The notes under the pieces were generated by a model that was not told the origin of the DNA, did no database searches, and was given only the letters and a program-made list of their open reading frames with translations. The position numbers and the translations under genes were made by a program. DNA of 64,000 nucleotides from JBBRVP01 sp038246785 (GTDB lineage: Bacteria; Actinomycetota; Actinomycetes; Jiangellales; Jiangellaceae), in assembly GCA_038246785.1 (NCBI GenBank), contig JBBRVP010000008.1, positions 37,502-101,501 on the forward strand. The letters are read 5' to 3'. Of the stretch, positions 8,973 through 16,431 are shown one piece after another (within the stretch, counting starts at the first letter, position 1; every line of letters begins with the position of its first letter).

Positions 8973-9932
8973 ATGACACGGTTCGGCTACCTCCTGTCCT
9001 CCGAGGAGCACCCGCCGGAAGCCCTGGTGGCGCAGGCGTTGCTTGCCGAGCGGCACGGCTTCGAGGCGCTGTGGATCAGCGACCACTTCCACCCGTGGAA
9101 CGACGAGCAGGGCAACAGCCCGTTCGTCTGGTCCGTCCTGGGAGCACTGTCGCAGCGGGTGTCGCTCCCGGTGACCACGGCGGTGACCTGCCCGACGGTG
9201 CGGATCCACCCGGCGATCGTGGCGCAGGCCGCGGCGACCGCCGCGCTGCTGCTCGACGGCCGCTTCGTGCTCGGGGTGGGGTCGGGCGAGGCGCTCAACG
9301 AGCAGGTGCTCGGCGCCGAGTGGCCGCTCGCCGAGAGCCGCTTGGGGATGCTCGAAGAGGCGGTCGGGCTGATGCGCGCGCTCTGGTCCGGGGAGGTGGT
9401 CACGCACCACGGGCGCCACTTCACCGTCGAGCACGCCCGCCTCTACACGCTGCCCGACAAGCCGGTGCCGGTGTACGTGTCGGCGTTCGGCGACAAGGCG
9501 ATGGACGTCGCCACCCGCATCGGTGACGGCTACATCTCGACGACCCCGGACGCCGGGGCGGTCACGGCGTTCCGCGCCGGGGCGGGCCCGGACAAGCCGA
9601 CCCAGGCCGGGGTGAGGGTGAGCTACGGCCCCGACCGTGCAGAAGCCGTCGACACCGCCCACCGGCTGTGGGCCAGCGGCGGCGTCCCGGGCGAGCTGTC
9701 GCAGGTCCTGCGGACGCCCGAACACTCCATGCAGGCGTCCACGCTGGTGACGCGCGAGTCGACTGCGGACTCGGTCGTGTGCGGCGGCGACGTCGACGAG
9801 CACGTAGCGGCGCTGCAGGACTACGTCGACGCCGGCTTCGACGAGGTCTACGTCGGCCAGATGGGGCCGCGCCAGGAGGAGTTCTTCCGCTTCTACGGCG
9901 AGACGGTGCTGCCGCGGCTGCGCGGCGCGTGA
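8973..9932 (+). CDS. F420-dependent LLM-class oxidoreductase
   Basis: 319-residue luciferase-like (TIM barrel) enzyme of the type that uses coenzyme F420, close in layout to F420-dependent glucose-6-phosphate dehydrogenase relatives. Seen: FGYLLSSEEHPPEALV at the N-terminus, WISDHFHPW (~residues 34-42), RFVLGVGSGEALNEQVLG (~95-112), then VPVYVSAFGDKAM. Start at ATG 8973 because GAGGAG lies eight bases upstream; the frame is continuous with the upstream DUF6328 tail. A short alternative frame ends in ATGA across this start, suggesting former translational coupling. Substrate not predictable. Confidence 0.88.
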   Translation: MTRFGYLLSSEEHPPEALVAQALLAERHGFEALWISDHFHPWNDEQGNSPFVWSVLGALSQRVSLPVTTAVTCPTVRIHPAIVAQAAATAALLLDGRFVLGVGSGEALNEQVLGAEWPLAESRLGMLEEAVGLMRALWSGEVVTHHGRHFTVEHARLYTLPDKPVPVYVSAFGDKAMDVATRIGDGYISTTPDAGAVTAFRAGAGPDKPTQAGVRVSYGPDRAEAVDTAHRLWASGGVPGELSQVLRTPEHSMQASTLVTRESTADSVVCGGDVDEHVAALQDYVDAGFDEVYVGQMGPRQEEFFRFYGETVLPRLRGA

Positions 9933-10053
9933 GAGCGGTCGCTGCGCCGGCGGGGCGCCGGTCCGGGCAGCAGGTGCACTCGGCCCGCTACCCCCGGCGG
10001 GCGACCATCGCGCCGGACAGCGCTAGCACGCGCTCGGCAAGGGATCCCTCCCC

Positions 10054-10072
10054 GGGTGGGCGCACGCCACCC
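10054..10072. terminator. Candidate bidirectional hairpin terminator
   Basis: GGGTGG and CCACCC arms around a 7-base loop, in the 222-base gap between the convergent LLM oxidoreductase and upp genes. No U tract. Nothing else recognisable lies in that gap. Confidence 0.35.
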
Positions 10073-10154
10073 GATCCGCCGACCGGGAGGAGCTCCTTGA
10101 GCGTGACCTTCGATGATGGGCGGTCGACGGTCAGCGCAATCGATCGAGCCCGGG

Positions 10155-10793
10155 TCAGACGATGCCGTAGAGCCGGTCGCCGGCGTCGCCGAGGCCGGGG
10201 ACGATGTAGCCGCGCTCGTCGAGCCGCTCGTCGAGCCCGGCGGTCACGACCCCGATCGGGACCGCCAGGTCTGCGGTCTCCTCGTCCAGCCGTCGGACGC
10301 CCTCGGGAGCCGCGAGCAGGCAGATGGCGGTGATGTCGTCGGCGCCGCGCTCCACGACGAAGCGGATGGCCGCGGCGAGCGTGCCGCCGGTCGCGAGCAT
10401 CGGGTCGAGGAGGTAGATCTGGCGTCCGGTGAGGTCTTCGGGCAACCGCGTGGCGTACGTCGTGGCGCGCAGGGTCTGCTCATCGCGCACCATGCCGAGG
10501 AAGCCCACCTCAGCGGTCGGCACGAGCCGCACCATGCCGTCGAGCATGCCGAGCCCGGCCCGCAGGATCGGCACGACGAGCGGTTTGGGCGCCGCCATGC
10601 GGGTGCCCGTCGTCGGAGCCACCGGCGTGACCACGTCGACCGCCTCGGTGCGCACGTCACGCGTCGCCTCGTAGGCCAGCAGCGTCACCAGCTCGTCGGC
10701 GAGCCGCCGGAACGTGGGGGAGTCGGTCCGCTTGTCGCGCAGCACCGTGAGCTTGTGCGCGACCAGTGGATGGTCGGCGACGTGCAGCCTCAT
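10155..10793 (-). CDS. upp: Uracil phosphoribosyltransferase
   Basis: Pyrimidine salvage: uracil + PRPP to UMP. 212 residues, full length. Seen: RDKRTDSPTFRRLADEL (~residues 19-35), KPLVVPILRAGLGMLDGM (~72-89), PRPP loop YLLDPMLATGGTL (~125-137) and the uracil-binding C-terminal GYIVPGLGDAGDR. ATG at 10793 is preferred over an in-frame TTG at 10802, because the latter falls in the predicted -10 box. Confidence 0.94.
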   Translation of the reverse strand: MRLHVADHPLVAHKLTVLRDKRTDSPTFRRLADELVTLLAYEATRDVRTEAVDVVTPVAPTTGTRMAAPKPLVVPILRAGLGMLDGMVRLVPTAEVGFLGMVRDEQTLRATTYATRLPEDLTGRQIYLLDPMLATGGTLAAAIRFVVERGADDITAICLLAAPEGVRRLDEETADLAVPIGVVTAGLDERLDERGYIVPGLGDAGDRLYGIV

Positions 10794-10800
10794 GAGGCGC

Positions 10801-10806
10801 AACCTA
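10801..10806 (-). promoter_or_regulatory. Predicted -10 box (TAGGTT) of upp, near-leaderless
   Basis: Spacing gives a transcript start at 10794, one base before the ATG. No Shine-Dalgarno is present, consistent with leaderless initiation. Confidence 0.5.
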
Positions 10807-10858
10807 CCGGGGTGGAGCAGGCTGGTCGGGCAAACGCGTCCGCCGGCAGGAGGTTCCC

Positions 10859-11710
10859 GTGTCCGCGTCCGAGCCCACTCCGGTCACCGCCGTCCGCCGT
10901 GATCGCTTCGTCCGCGTCGGCGTCCAGCTCCAGCCCCAGCACGCCGACTTCGCGGAGATCCGGCGTGCCGTCGTGACGGCGGAGGAGCTCGGCGTCGACG
11001 TGATCTTCAACTGGGACCACTTCTATCCGCTCTACGGCGACGCGGACGGCCGGCATTTCGAGTGCTGGACGATGCTCGGTTCCTGGGCGGAGATCACCCA
11101 GCGAGCCGAGATCGGCGCTCTGGTGACCTGCAACTCCTACCGCAATCCGGACCTGCTCGCCGACATGGCACGCACGGTCGATCACGCAAGCGGTGGTCGG
11201 CTGGTGCTCGGCATAGGCGCCGGCTGGTTCGAACGTGACTACTCCGAGTACGGCTTCGACTTCGCCACAGGCGGACGCCGGGTCGATGCTCTCGGGGCGG
11301 CCCTGCCGCGCATCGAGGCTCGCTGGCGCCGGCTCAACCCACCACCTCTGCGCAAGATCCCCGTACTGGTGGGCGGCGGCGGCGAACGCAAGACCCTGCG
11401 CCACACCGCTCGCCACGCCGACATCTGGCACGGCTTCGGCGATGCCGCGACCATCGAGCGCAAGCACCGGATCCTCGACGGCTGGTGCCGCGAGATCGGG
11501 CGCGACCCGACCGAGATCGAGCGCTCGGCCGGCGTGGAGAGCGGCCGCGTGGCGGCGGCCGAGGCGCTGTACGAGGTGGGTACCCGGCTATTCACCGTCA
11601 GCCTGGGCGGCCCCCACTACGACGTGGACCGGCTGGTCGACCTGCTGGCCTGGCGCGACGAACGCAACGCCGAGGGCAGCGTCCAGCACACGGGCGACTA
11701 CACACGGTAG
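10859..11710 (+). CDS. F420-dependent LLM-class oxidoreductase
   Basis: 283-residue luciferase-like monooxygenase-fold protein of the actinobacterial F420 type. Seen: VGVQLQPQHADFAEI near the N-terminus, FNWDHFYPLYG (~residues 50-60), the barrel motif RLVLGIGAGWFERDYSEYGF (~109-128) and KIPVLVGGGGERKTLRHTARHAD (~162-184, long match split here for description). GTG start with AGGAGG six bases upstream. Not closely similar to the LLM gene at 8973, so not a recent duplicate. Substrate unknown. Confidence 0.85.
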   Translation: MSASEPTPVTAVRRDRFVRVGVQLQPQHADFAEIRRAVVTAEELGVDVIFNWDHFYPLYGDADGRHFECWTMLGSWAEITQRAEIGALVTCNSYRNPDLLADMARTVDHASGGRLVLGIGAGWFERDYSEYGFDFATGGRRVDALGAALPRIEARWRRLNPPPLRKIPVLVGGGGERKTLRHTARHADIWHGFGDAATIERKHRILDGWCREIGRDPTEIERSAGVESGRVAAAEALYEVGTRLFTVSLGGPHYDVDRLVDLLAWRDERNAEGSVQHTGDYTR

Positions 11711-11713
11711 TCT
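11708..11713 (+). promoter_or_regulatory. Predicted -10 box (TAGTCT) of small ORF, near-leaderless
   Basis: Spacing puts the transcript start at 11720, one base before the GTG at 11721. The box overlaps the stop codon of the LLM gene. Confidence 0.4.
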
Positions 11714-11720
11714 CCACGGC

Positions 11721-11900
11721 GTGTCCGGGCGGGGGACGGAGGACGTGCCGGCGGCGGCGGACCGCGACCGGCTGCGCCGTCGTGCGGACTTCCTGCGTGA
11801 GCGGGAGCAGCTGAGGGCGCTGCGCCGGCGCGTGGCCCCGCGCCGCCAGCGGGTGCAGCGGGTACGCCAGCTGCTGCGCGCGGCGTCGCTGCGCCGCTGA
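11721..11900 (+). CDS. Small arginine-rich hypothetical protein
   Basis: 59 codons, about one third arginine, predicted as one long helix (RDRLRRRADFLREREQLRAL and onward). No family recognised. Support for being real comes from the -10 box placed exactly for leaderless start and from a helical, low-proline composition. It sits between the LLM gene and the deaminase-associated gene. A nucleic-acid-binding role is possible from the charge but is not shown. Confidence 0.4.
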   Translation: MSGRGTEDVPAAADRDRLRRRADFLREREQLRALRRRVAPRRQRVQRVRQLLRAASLRR

Positions 11901-11989
11901 CCTCGGCCGACCGAGCGTTCCCAGGCGTTGCGCCCCTGGCGCGTCGGCGCCGGTTCGGCCACGATGCCCCGAGCGGCGGGGAGGCAGCC

Positions 11990-12496
11990 ATGTCCGACGG
12001 AACGGTGAGGCAGCAGGGGGACGAGGTCGACTTCGTCGTGCTGGCCTATCGCGAGGAGGGGCGCTGGGAGGTCGAGTCGCTCCCGCCGCGGCTCGGTGGT
12101 GACCTGTCCACGCTGCTGGTGACGCTGCGCCAGCGGCCGGGCGAGGGTGGTGCACTCGGCATGATCTCGGTGGACGAGGACTTCTTCGTCGCGGCGCGCG
12201 TCGTCGGCGACTCGGTGCGCCTGCTGCTGTCCGACGTGACCGCGGCGACGGAGTGGCCGCTCGCCCGCGACGTCCTCGACCGGCTCGCGATCCCCCCACC
12301 GGAGGGCGAGGACGAGGATCGCGTCCAGCCCGCCGGTGACCTCGGCCTGCTGTCCGACCTCGGCGTCTCGACTGTCGAGCTGGCCGCCCTGTGCGACGAC
12401 CTCGACCTGTATCCGGAGGAGGTTCTGGGCCAGGTGGCAGAGCGGCTAGGGTTCGCGGAAGCCTTCGACCGAGCGCTGGACAGCGCCACGGCCTGA
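11990..12496 (+). CDS. tRNA adenosine deaminase-associated protein (first copy)
   Basis: 168-residue acidic protein of the actinobacterial family found beside tadA. Seen: DFVVLAYREEGRWEVESLP at ~14-32, a central WPLARDVLDRL and the C-terminal helical part (DLGVSTVELAALCDDLDLYP). ATG start with GGGGAGG upstream. Followed by a second, shorter-linked relative and then tadA. Whether it modulates TadA or simply shares its operon is not known; the family name is based on neighbourhood. Confidence 0.8.
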   Translation: MSDGTVRQQGDEVDFVVLAYREEGRWEVESLPPRLGGDLSTLLVTLRQRPGEGGALGMISVDEDFFVAARVVGDSVRLLLSDVTAATEWPLARDVLDRLAIPPPEGEDEDRVQPAGDLGLLSDLGVSTVELAALCDDLDLYPEEVLGQVAERLGFAEAFDRALDSATA

Positions 12497-12557
12497 GGGC
12501 CGTGCGCCTGCCGGGCCGCCTCGCCAGCACCCCGCTCGACCCAAGGAGAACGGCACC

Positions 12558-13070
12558 GTGTCGTACTTCGCGACCCTGCTCGCGCGCCGCGCGGGATCCT
12601 GGAGCGCCGACGACGTCGACCTCGACGATGTCGAGTCCCTCGACGACCTGATCGAGGCGGTGCTGGAGGCCGCCGACGACGCCGACAACGCGGTTCTGCT
12701 CGTCGAGCACGAGGCGGAGTGGTTCGGGGTCGTTCGCTGCGACCCGGGAGTGGACGATCCCCGGGTCTACGTGAGCGACGCCCAGGCGGCACTGCGCCAC
12801 GCACTCGGCGAGGTGCTGCTACCCGAGCTGGTCGAGGATGTCGACCTCGACGACACGACGGCGGACGAGGAGGAGGCGGAGATCGACGACGAGGACGCGG
12901 TCATCGTGACCGCCGCGCCCGCCGGCGACGGCGCCCTGCTCGCCGACCTCGGCCTCACCCCGGAGTCGCTGGACTCGCTCGTCGGCAAGTCCGGGCCGGC
13001 GACCTCGGAGGCGGTAGCCGCCGTGGCCCGGGAGATCGGCGCCGGCGAGGCGCTCGAGTCGGTCCGGTGA
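12558..13070 (+). CDS. tRNA adenosine deaminase-associated protein (second copy)
   Basis: 170-residue, strongly acidic protein with the same plan as the preceding gene: an N-terminal alpha/beta part (MSYFATLLARRAG; then WFGVVRCDPG), an Asp/Glu-rich linker at ~110-125 and a C-terminal helical part (LLADLGLTPESLDSLVG) paralogous to that of the first copy. GTG start with AAGGAG upstream. The two are diverged paralogues, not a recent duplication. Immediately upstream of tadA. Confidence 0.78.
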   Translation: MSYFATLLARRAGSWSADDVDLDDVESLDDLIEAVLEAADDADNAVLLVEHEAEWFGVVRCDPGVDDPRVYVSDAQAALRHALGEVLLPELVEDVDLDDTTADEEEAEIDDEDAVIVTAAPAGDGALLADLGLTPESLDSLVGKSGPATSEAVAAVAREIGAGEALESVR

Positions 13071-13128
13071 GCCCGCCCTGCCGCTGAATGCCGTCCCGTC
13101 GGCAGCGGTGGCCCGGTGGGGGCCGCCC

Positions 13129-13587
13129 ATGGATCGCGCGCTTGCCGAGGCACGGGCCGCCATGCAATCTGGTGACGTCCCGGTCGGCGCGGTGGTGCTC
13201 GACGGCGACGGCGAAGTCCTGGCCGTGGGTCGCAACGAGCGTGAGGTGACCGGTGACCCCACGGCGCACGCCGAGCTGCTCGCGCTGCGGACGGCGGCGC
13301 GCGCCCGCGGCAGCTGGCGCTTCGAGGACGCCACCCTCGTCGTGACCCTGGAGCCGTGCACGATGTGCGCCGGCGCGGTCGTCCTTGCCCGGCTGGCCCG
13401 GTTGGTCTTCGCCGCGACCGACCCCAAGGCCGGCGCCGTCGGCTCGCTGCGCGACGTCGTCCGCGACCGCCGGCTGAACTGGCGCCCCGAGGTCGTCGCC
13501 GGCGTCCGCGAGGCCGAGGCAGCGGCGCTGCTGCGGGACTTCTTCGCCGCCCGCCGGGGCGGCGGCGCGCCGCCACAGGTCCGGTAG
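13129..13587 (+). CDS. tadA: tRNA-specific adenosine deaminase
   Basis: Zinc enzyme that converts A34 to inosine in the tRNA-Arg(ACG) anticodon. 152 residues. Zinc/catalytic motifs: HAE (residues ~47-49, Glu as proton shuttle) and EPCTMCAGA (~77-85). N-terminal helix MDRALAEARAAM followed by DVPVGAVVL is typical. ATG at 13129 chosen to match family N-termini; an in-frame GTG at 13108 is possible. The stop codon doubles as the first bases of the tRNA-Ser promoter -10 box. Confidence 0.93.
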   Translation: MDRALAEARAAMQSGDVPVGAVVLDGDGEVLAVGRNEREVTGDPTAHAELLALRTAARARGSWRFEDATLVVTLEPCTMCAGAVVLARLARLVFAATDPKAGAVGSLRDVVRDRRLNWRPEVVAGVREAEAAALLRDFFAARRGGGAPPQVR

Positions 13588-13590
13588 CCT
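13585..13590 (+). promoter_or_regulatory. Predicted -10 box (TAGCCT) of tRNA-Ser(CGA)
   Basis: Overlaps the tadA TAG stop. The spacing gives a transcript start at 13597, one base before the mature tRNA 5' end. Confidence 0.5.
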
Positions 13591-13597
13591 TCCGCGC

Positions 13598-13684
13598 GGT
13601 GGCGTGTCCGAGCGGCCTAAGGAGCACGCCTCGAAAGCGTGTGAGGGGGCAACTCCTCCGTGGGTTCAAATCCCACCGCCACCG
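13598..13684 (+). tRNA. tRNA-Ser (anticodon CGA)
   Basis: Acceptor GGTGGCG (13598-13604) pairs fully with CGCCACC (13677-13683), discriminator G. Anticodon arm CACGC-CTCGAAA-GCGTG gives CGA at 13632-13634. Long variable arm GAGGGGGCAACTCCTC and T-arm TGGGTTCAAATCCCA, as expected for a class II serine tRNA. CCA is not encoded. Confidence 0.96.
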
Positions 13685-13912
13685 CTCTCGCCGCTCCCTC
13701 CTGACCCGTGACCCGGCGCTCGTGGGTCGGGTCCGGCAACTGCCGTGTGCCCTGGCCGGTCTCGCACTCGTCATGGGATGGCTCGCCACCCGAGCGTTCG
13801 GGGCCCACCAACGGTCGATCTGAGGCCGAGCTACGCCGGCCGGCGGCACCCGGTCGACGGGCCCGTGTTCCGCGCCGGGCCGGCGCATGATCTTGGTCTG
13901 CCGCCCGACCGA

Positions 13913-13918
13913 TAGGGT
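13913..13918 (+). promoter_or_regulatory. Predicted -10 box (TAGGGT) of the antiporter gene
   Basis: Gives a transcript start near 13925 and a ~21-base leader containing GGAGGAGG before the GTG at 13946. Confidence 0.4.
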
Positions 13919-13945
13919 CGAGCCTCCCGCGGAGGAGGCCGCAGC

Positions 13946-15433
13946 GTGGACCTGGAGACCCTCGACCGCGTGCTGCTGGTCGGTGGGCTGGTCCTGGTGG
14001 CGGCCATCCTCGCGGTGCTGCTCTCGGTGCGCGTCGGGCTGCCCAGCCTGGTCGCGTACCTGCTCCTCGGCGTCCTCCTCGGCGAGAGCGTCTTCGGAAT
14101 CCAGTTCGAGGACGCCGAGCTCACCCACGCCCTGGGCTTCGCCGCGCTGGCCATCATCCTGGCCGAGGGCGGTCTCACGACCCGCTGGCGTGAGGTGCGC
14201 CCGCACATGGCACTCGGGGTGTCGCTGGCCACGGTGGGCGTGCTGGTCAGCGTCCTGGTCATGGGGGCGTTCGCGCACGTCGTGCTCGGTCTGGAGTGGC
14301 GGCTCGCGCTGCTGCTGGGCGCCGTCTTCGCCCCGACCGACGCGGCCGCGGTGTTCTCGACCCTGCGCCGCGTGCCGCTGCGCCCGCGGCTGTCCGGCGC
14401 CCTGGAGGCTGAGTCGGGGCTCAACGACGCGCCGACCGTGGTGGTGGTCACCCTCCTCGCGACCGGCGACGCGGTCTCGCGGTCGATAGCCGAGGTTGTC
14501 GGGATCGTGACCTACCAGCTTGCCGCCGGCGTCGCGTTCGGGCTGGCCGTGGCCTGGCTGGGTGGGCAGGTTCTCCGCCGGGTGGCGCTGCCGGCGTCCG
14601 GGCTCTACCCGCTGGCGGTGATGACCTTCGCGATGCTCGCCTACGCGACGTCGGCGACGCTGCGGGCCAGCGGCTTCGCCGCCGTCTACGTCGCCGCTCT
14701 CGTGCTCGGAAACACCGACCTGCCGCACCGGGCGGCGACCCGTTCCTTCGCGGAGGGGCTGGCCTGGCTGGCGCAGATCGGCCTGTTCGTCATGTTGGGC
14801 TTGCTCGCCTCGCCGGTTCGTCTCCCGGACGTAGCGCTGCCCGCCCTCGCCGTGGGGGTTGTGCTCACCCTGCTGGCCCGCCCCGCCTCCGTCGTCGTGG
14901 CCGCGCTGCCGTTCCGCATCGGCTGGCGGGAGCAGGCGTTCCTGTCGTGGGCGGGGCTGCGCGGTGCCATCCCCATCGTGTTGGCGACGATCCCCCTGGC
15001 CGCCCGGGTGCCAGGCGCTGGACGCCTGTTCCACCTCGTGTTCGTCGTCGTTCTCGTCTTCACCGTGGTGCAGGCCGCCCCGCTGCCGTGGCTGGCCCGG
15101 CGACTCGGCGTGGGTGCCACGCAGCCGACCCGAGAGCTCGACGTCGAGGCGGCCCCGCTCGAGCGACTCGCCGCGGACCTGCTCGAGGTGCGGATCCCCG
15201 CACGCTCACGCCTGCACGGCGTCGAGGTTGCGGAGCTGCGGCTGCCGCCGGGGGTCTCGGTGGCTCTGGTCGTACGGGACGGGCGCAGCTTCGTCCCCTC
15301 GGACCTCACCCCGCTTCGTCACGGTGACTCGCTGCTGGTGGTCACCCCGCGCCGGCACCGCGAGGCGACCGAGAAGCGGTTGCGGGCGGTCAGTTACGGC
15401 GGCCGGCTGGCGGGATGGCGCGCGATCGACTGA
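13946..15433 (+). CDS. CPA1-type K+/H+ (NhaP2/CvrA-like) antiporter with TrkA-C domain
   Basis: 495 residues. Residues 1-~385 form about 12-13 hydrophobic segments of a cation/proton antiporter, with the ion-site motif FAPTDAAAVFS (~129-139) and SGLNDAPTVVVV (~155-166). The C-terminal ~90 residues are soluble: LEVRIPARSRLHGVEVAELRLP and DLTPLRHGDSLLVVTPR, a TrkA-C (RCK_C) domain used for nucleotide or ligand gating. This architecture matches potassium/proton antiporters that adjust cytoplasmic K+ and pH. Strong ribosome site before the GTG. Convergent with the next gene, seven bases apart. Confidence 0.88.
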   Translation: MDLETLDRVLLVGGLVLVAAILAVLLSVRVGLPSLVAYLLLGVLLGESVFGIQFEDAELTHALGFAALAIILAEGGLTTRWREVRPHMALGVSLATVGVLVSVLVMGAFAHVVLGLEWRLALLLGAVFAPTDAAAVFSTLRRVPLRPRLSGALEAESGLNDAPTVVVVTLLATGDAVSRSIAEVVGIVTYQLAAGVAFGLAVAWLGGQVLRRVALPASGLYPLAVMTFAMLAYATSATLRASGFAAVYVAALVLGNTDLPHRAATRSFAEGLAWLAQIGLFVMLGLLASPVRLPDVALPALAVGVVLTLLARPASVVVAALPFRIGWREQAFLSWAGLRGAIPIVLATIPLAARVPGAGRLFHLVFVVVLVFTVVQAAPLPWLARRLGVGATQPTRELDVEAAPLERLAADLLEVRIPARSRLHGVEVAELRLPPGVSVALVVRDGRSFVPSDLTPLRHGDSLLVVTPRRHREATEKRLRAVSYGGRLAGWRAID

Positions 15434-15440
15434 GCGCCTG

Positions 15441-15995
15441 CTAGCAGCGCGGCGACGCGCTGCCAGCCGCCTTCTTGGTGGCGAGCTTCTTGGCGGCGAG
15501 CTTCTTGGCGGCGCTGTTGGCGGGGGCCTTCCTGGCCGGAGCCAGCCGCCTGAACCGGTCGCCGAGCACCAGGTCGACGGTGCCGTCGTCGCGGTTGTCC
15601 GTGACCCAGACCGCCCCCGGCACCTGCTTCTTGAGCAGTGCCACCTCACGCCGGGACGCCTTGGCGGCCCGGATCTGCGCGGCCACCCGCACCCGCTTGC
15701 TGAGCGGATCGTTGCCCACGCGCTCGACCTGGAACCCCCGCGCCCGCAACGTCTTCGCGGTCCGTCCGGCCAGGCCGTCGCGCTTGGTGGCGTTGTAGAC
15801 GTTGAGCGTCACGTCGGACGGCACGACCCGGATCCCGGCCGGTTTCGGGGTGGGACTGCATGCCGAGCTGGCGTCGCTGCTGGTGAGCGCGTTCCAGCCG
15901 TACCATCCCGCGCCGACGACGAAGGCCAGCAGCACAACCAAGGTCACCGGCGTGCGCCAGCGATGGCGCGGACGCCGGACCGGCGGCTGCGACAT
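15441..15995 (-). CDS. Membrane-anchored LytR C-terminal domain protein
   Basis: 184 residues: basic cytoplasmic N-terminus, one transmembrane helix (~17-36), then an extracytoplasmic LytR_C domain (~55-150; VTLNVYNATKRDGLAGRTA, VVWVTDNRDD-like turn) of the kind fused to LCP cell-wall ligases but here free-standing. The tail is a Lys/Ala repeat (AAKKLAAKKLATKKAA) coded by 12-15 bp DNA repeats at ~15469-15513 that could bind wall polyanions. ATG start with AGGAG upstream. Function in envelope biology inferred from domain only. Confidence 0.8.
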   Translation of the reverse strand: MSQPPVRRPRHRWRTPVTLVVLLAFVVGAGWYGWNALTSSDASSACSPTPKPAGIRVVPSDVTLNVYNATKRDGLAGRTAKTLRARGFQVERVGNDPLSKRVRVAAQIRAAKASRREVALLKKQVPGAVWVTDNRDDGTVDLVLGDRFRRLAPARKAPANSAAKKLAAKKLATKKAAGSASPRC

Positions 15996-16046
15996 CGTGC
16001 GTCTCCTGTCCGGAAGTGCTCGTCCAGGGCAGCGTAGGTGACGCCG

Positions 16047-16343
16047 TCACCCGGTCAGCACAAGCACTCGCGCGTGGATGACCGGGCGCTGCTGCAGCGC
16101 CGCCCGCAGCGCCCGGTGCAGGCCGTCCTCGAGGTAGAGCTCGCCGCGCCACTGGACCACGTGTGCGAACAAGTCGCCGTAGAAGGTCGAGTCCTCGGCG
16201 AGCAGGGCGTCGAGGTCGAGGGTTCGCTTGGTGGTGACCAGGTCGTCGAGCCGGATCTGGCGGGGCGGCAGAGCGGCCCAGTCGCGCTGCCGGGTGGCGT
16301 GCTCGGGGTAAGGTCGCCCGTCGCCCACCCGCTTGAAGATCAC
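16047..16343 (-). CDS. Conserved actinobacterial small protein (often named VapB-family antitoxin)
   Basis: 98 residues with the family sequence plan: VIFKRVGDGRPYPEH at the start, PPRQIRLDDLVTTKRTLDLD in the middle and VVQWRGELYLEDGLHRALR near the end. Databases commonly label this family a VapB antitoxin, but no PIN toxin lies beside it here, and the last part resembles ParB/sulfiredoxin-like (YLEDGLHR) sequences. The GTG at 16343 is accepted because a -10 box lies exactly seven bases upstream; the adjacent GGAGG is too close to serve as a ribosome site. Confidence 0.75.
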   Translation of the reverse strand: MIFKRVGDGRPYPEHATRQRDWAALPPRQIRLDDLVTTKRTLDLDALLAEDSTFYGDLFAHVVQWRGELYLEDGLHRALRAALQQRPVIHARVLVLTG

Positions 16344-16350
16344 CCTCCGC

Positions 16351-16356
16351 AGTCTA
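16351..16356 (-). promoter_or_regulatory. Predicted -10 box (TAGACT), near-leaderless
   Basis: Transcript start would be one base before the GTG at 16343. Supports the start choice for the small conserved protein. Confidence 0.5.
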
Positions 16357-16431
16357 GGTCTGACTTCGCCGGACGACGCCCGACGGGCCCGTCGATAGGC
16401 TCCCTGCAGTGGCGAAGCCGGAAGGAGACCG

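Noticed and set aside
16047..16343. A toxin-antitoxin locus at the VapB-named gene
   Set aside because: No PIN-domain gene is adjacent, and the neighbouring frames encode LytR_C and HerA-like proteins; the VapC remnant at 24.7 kb is 8 kb away and decayed.
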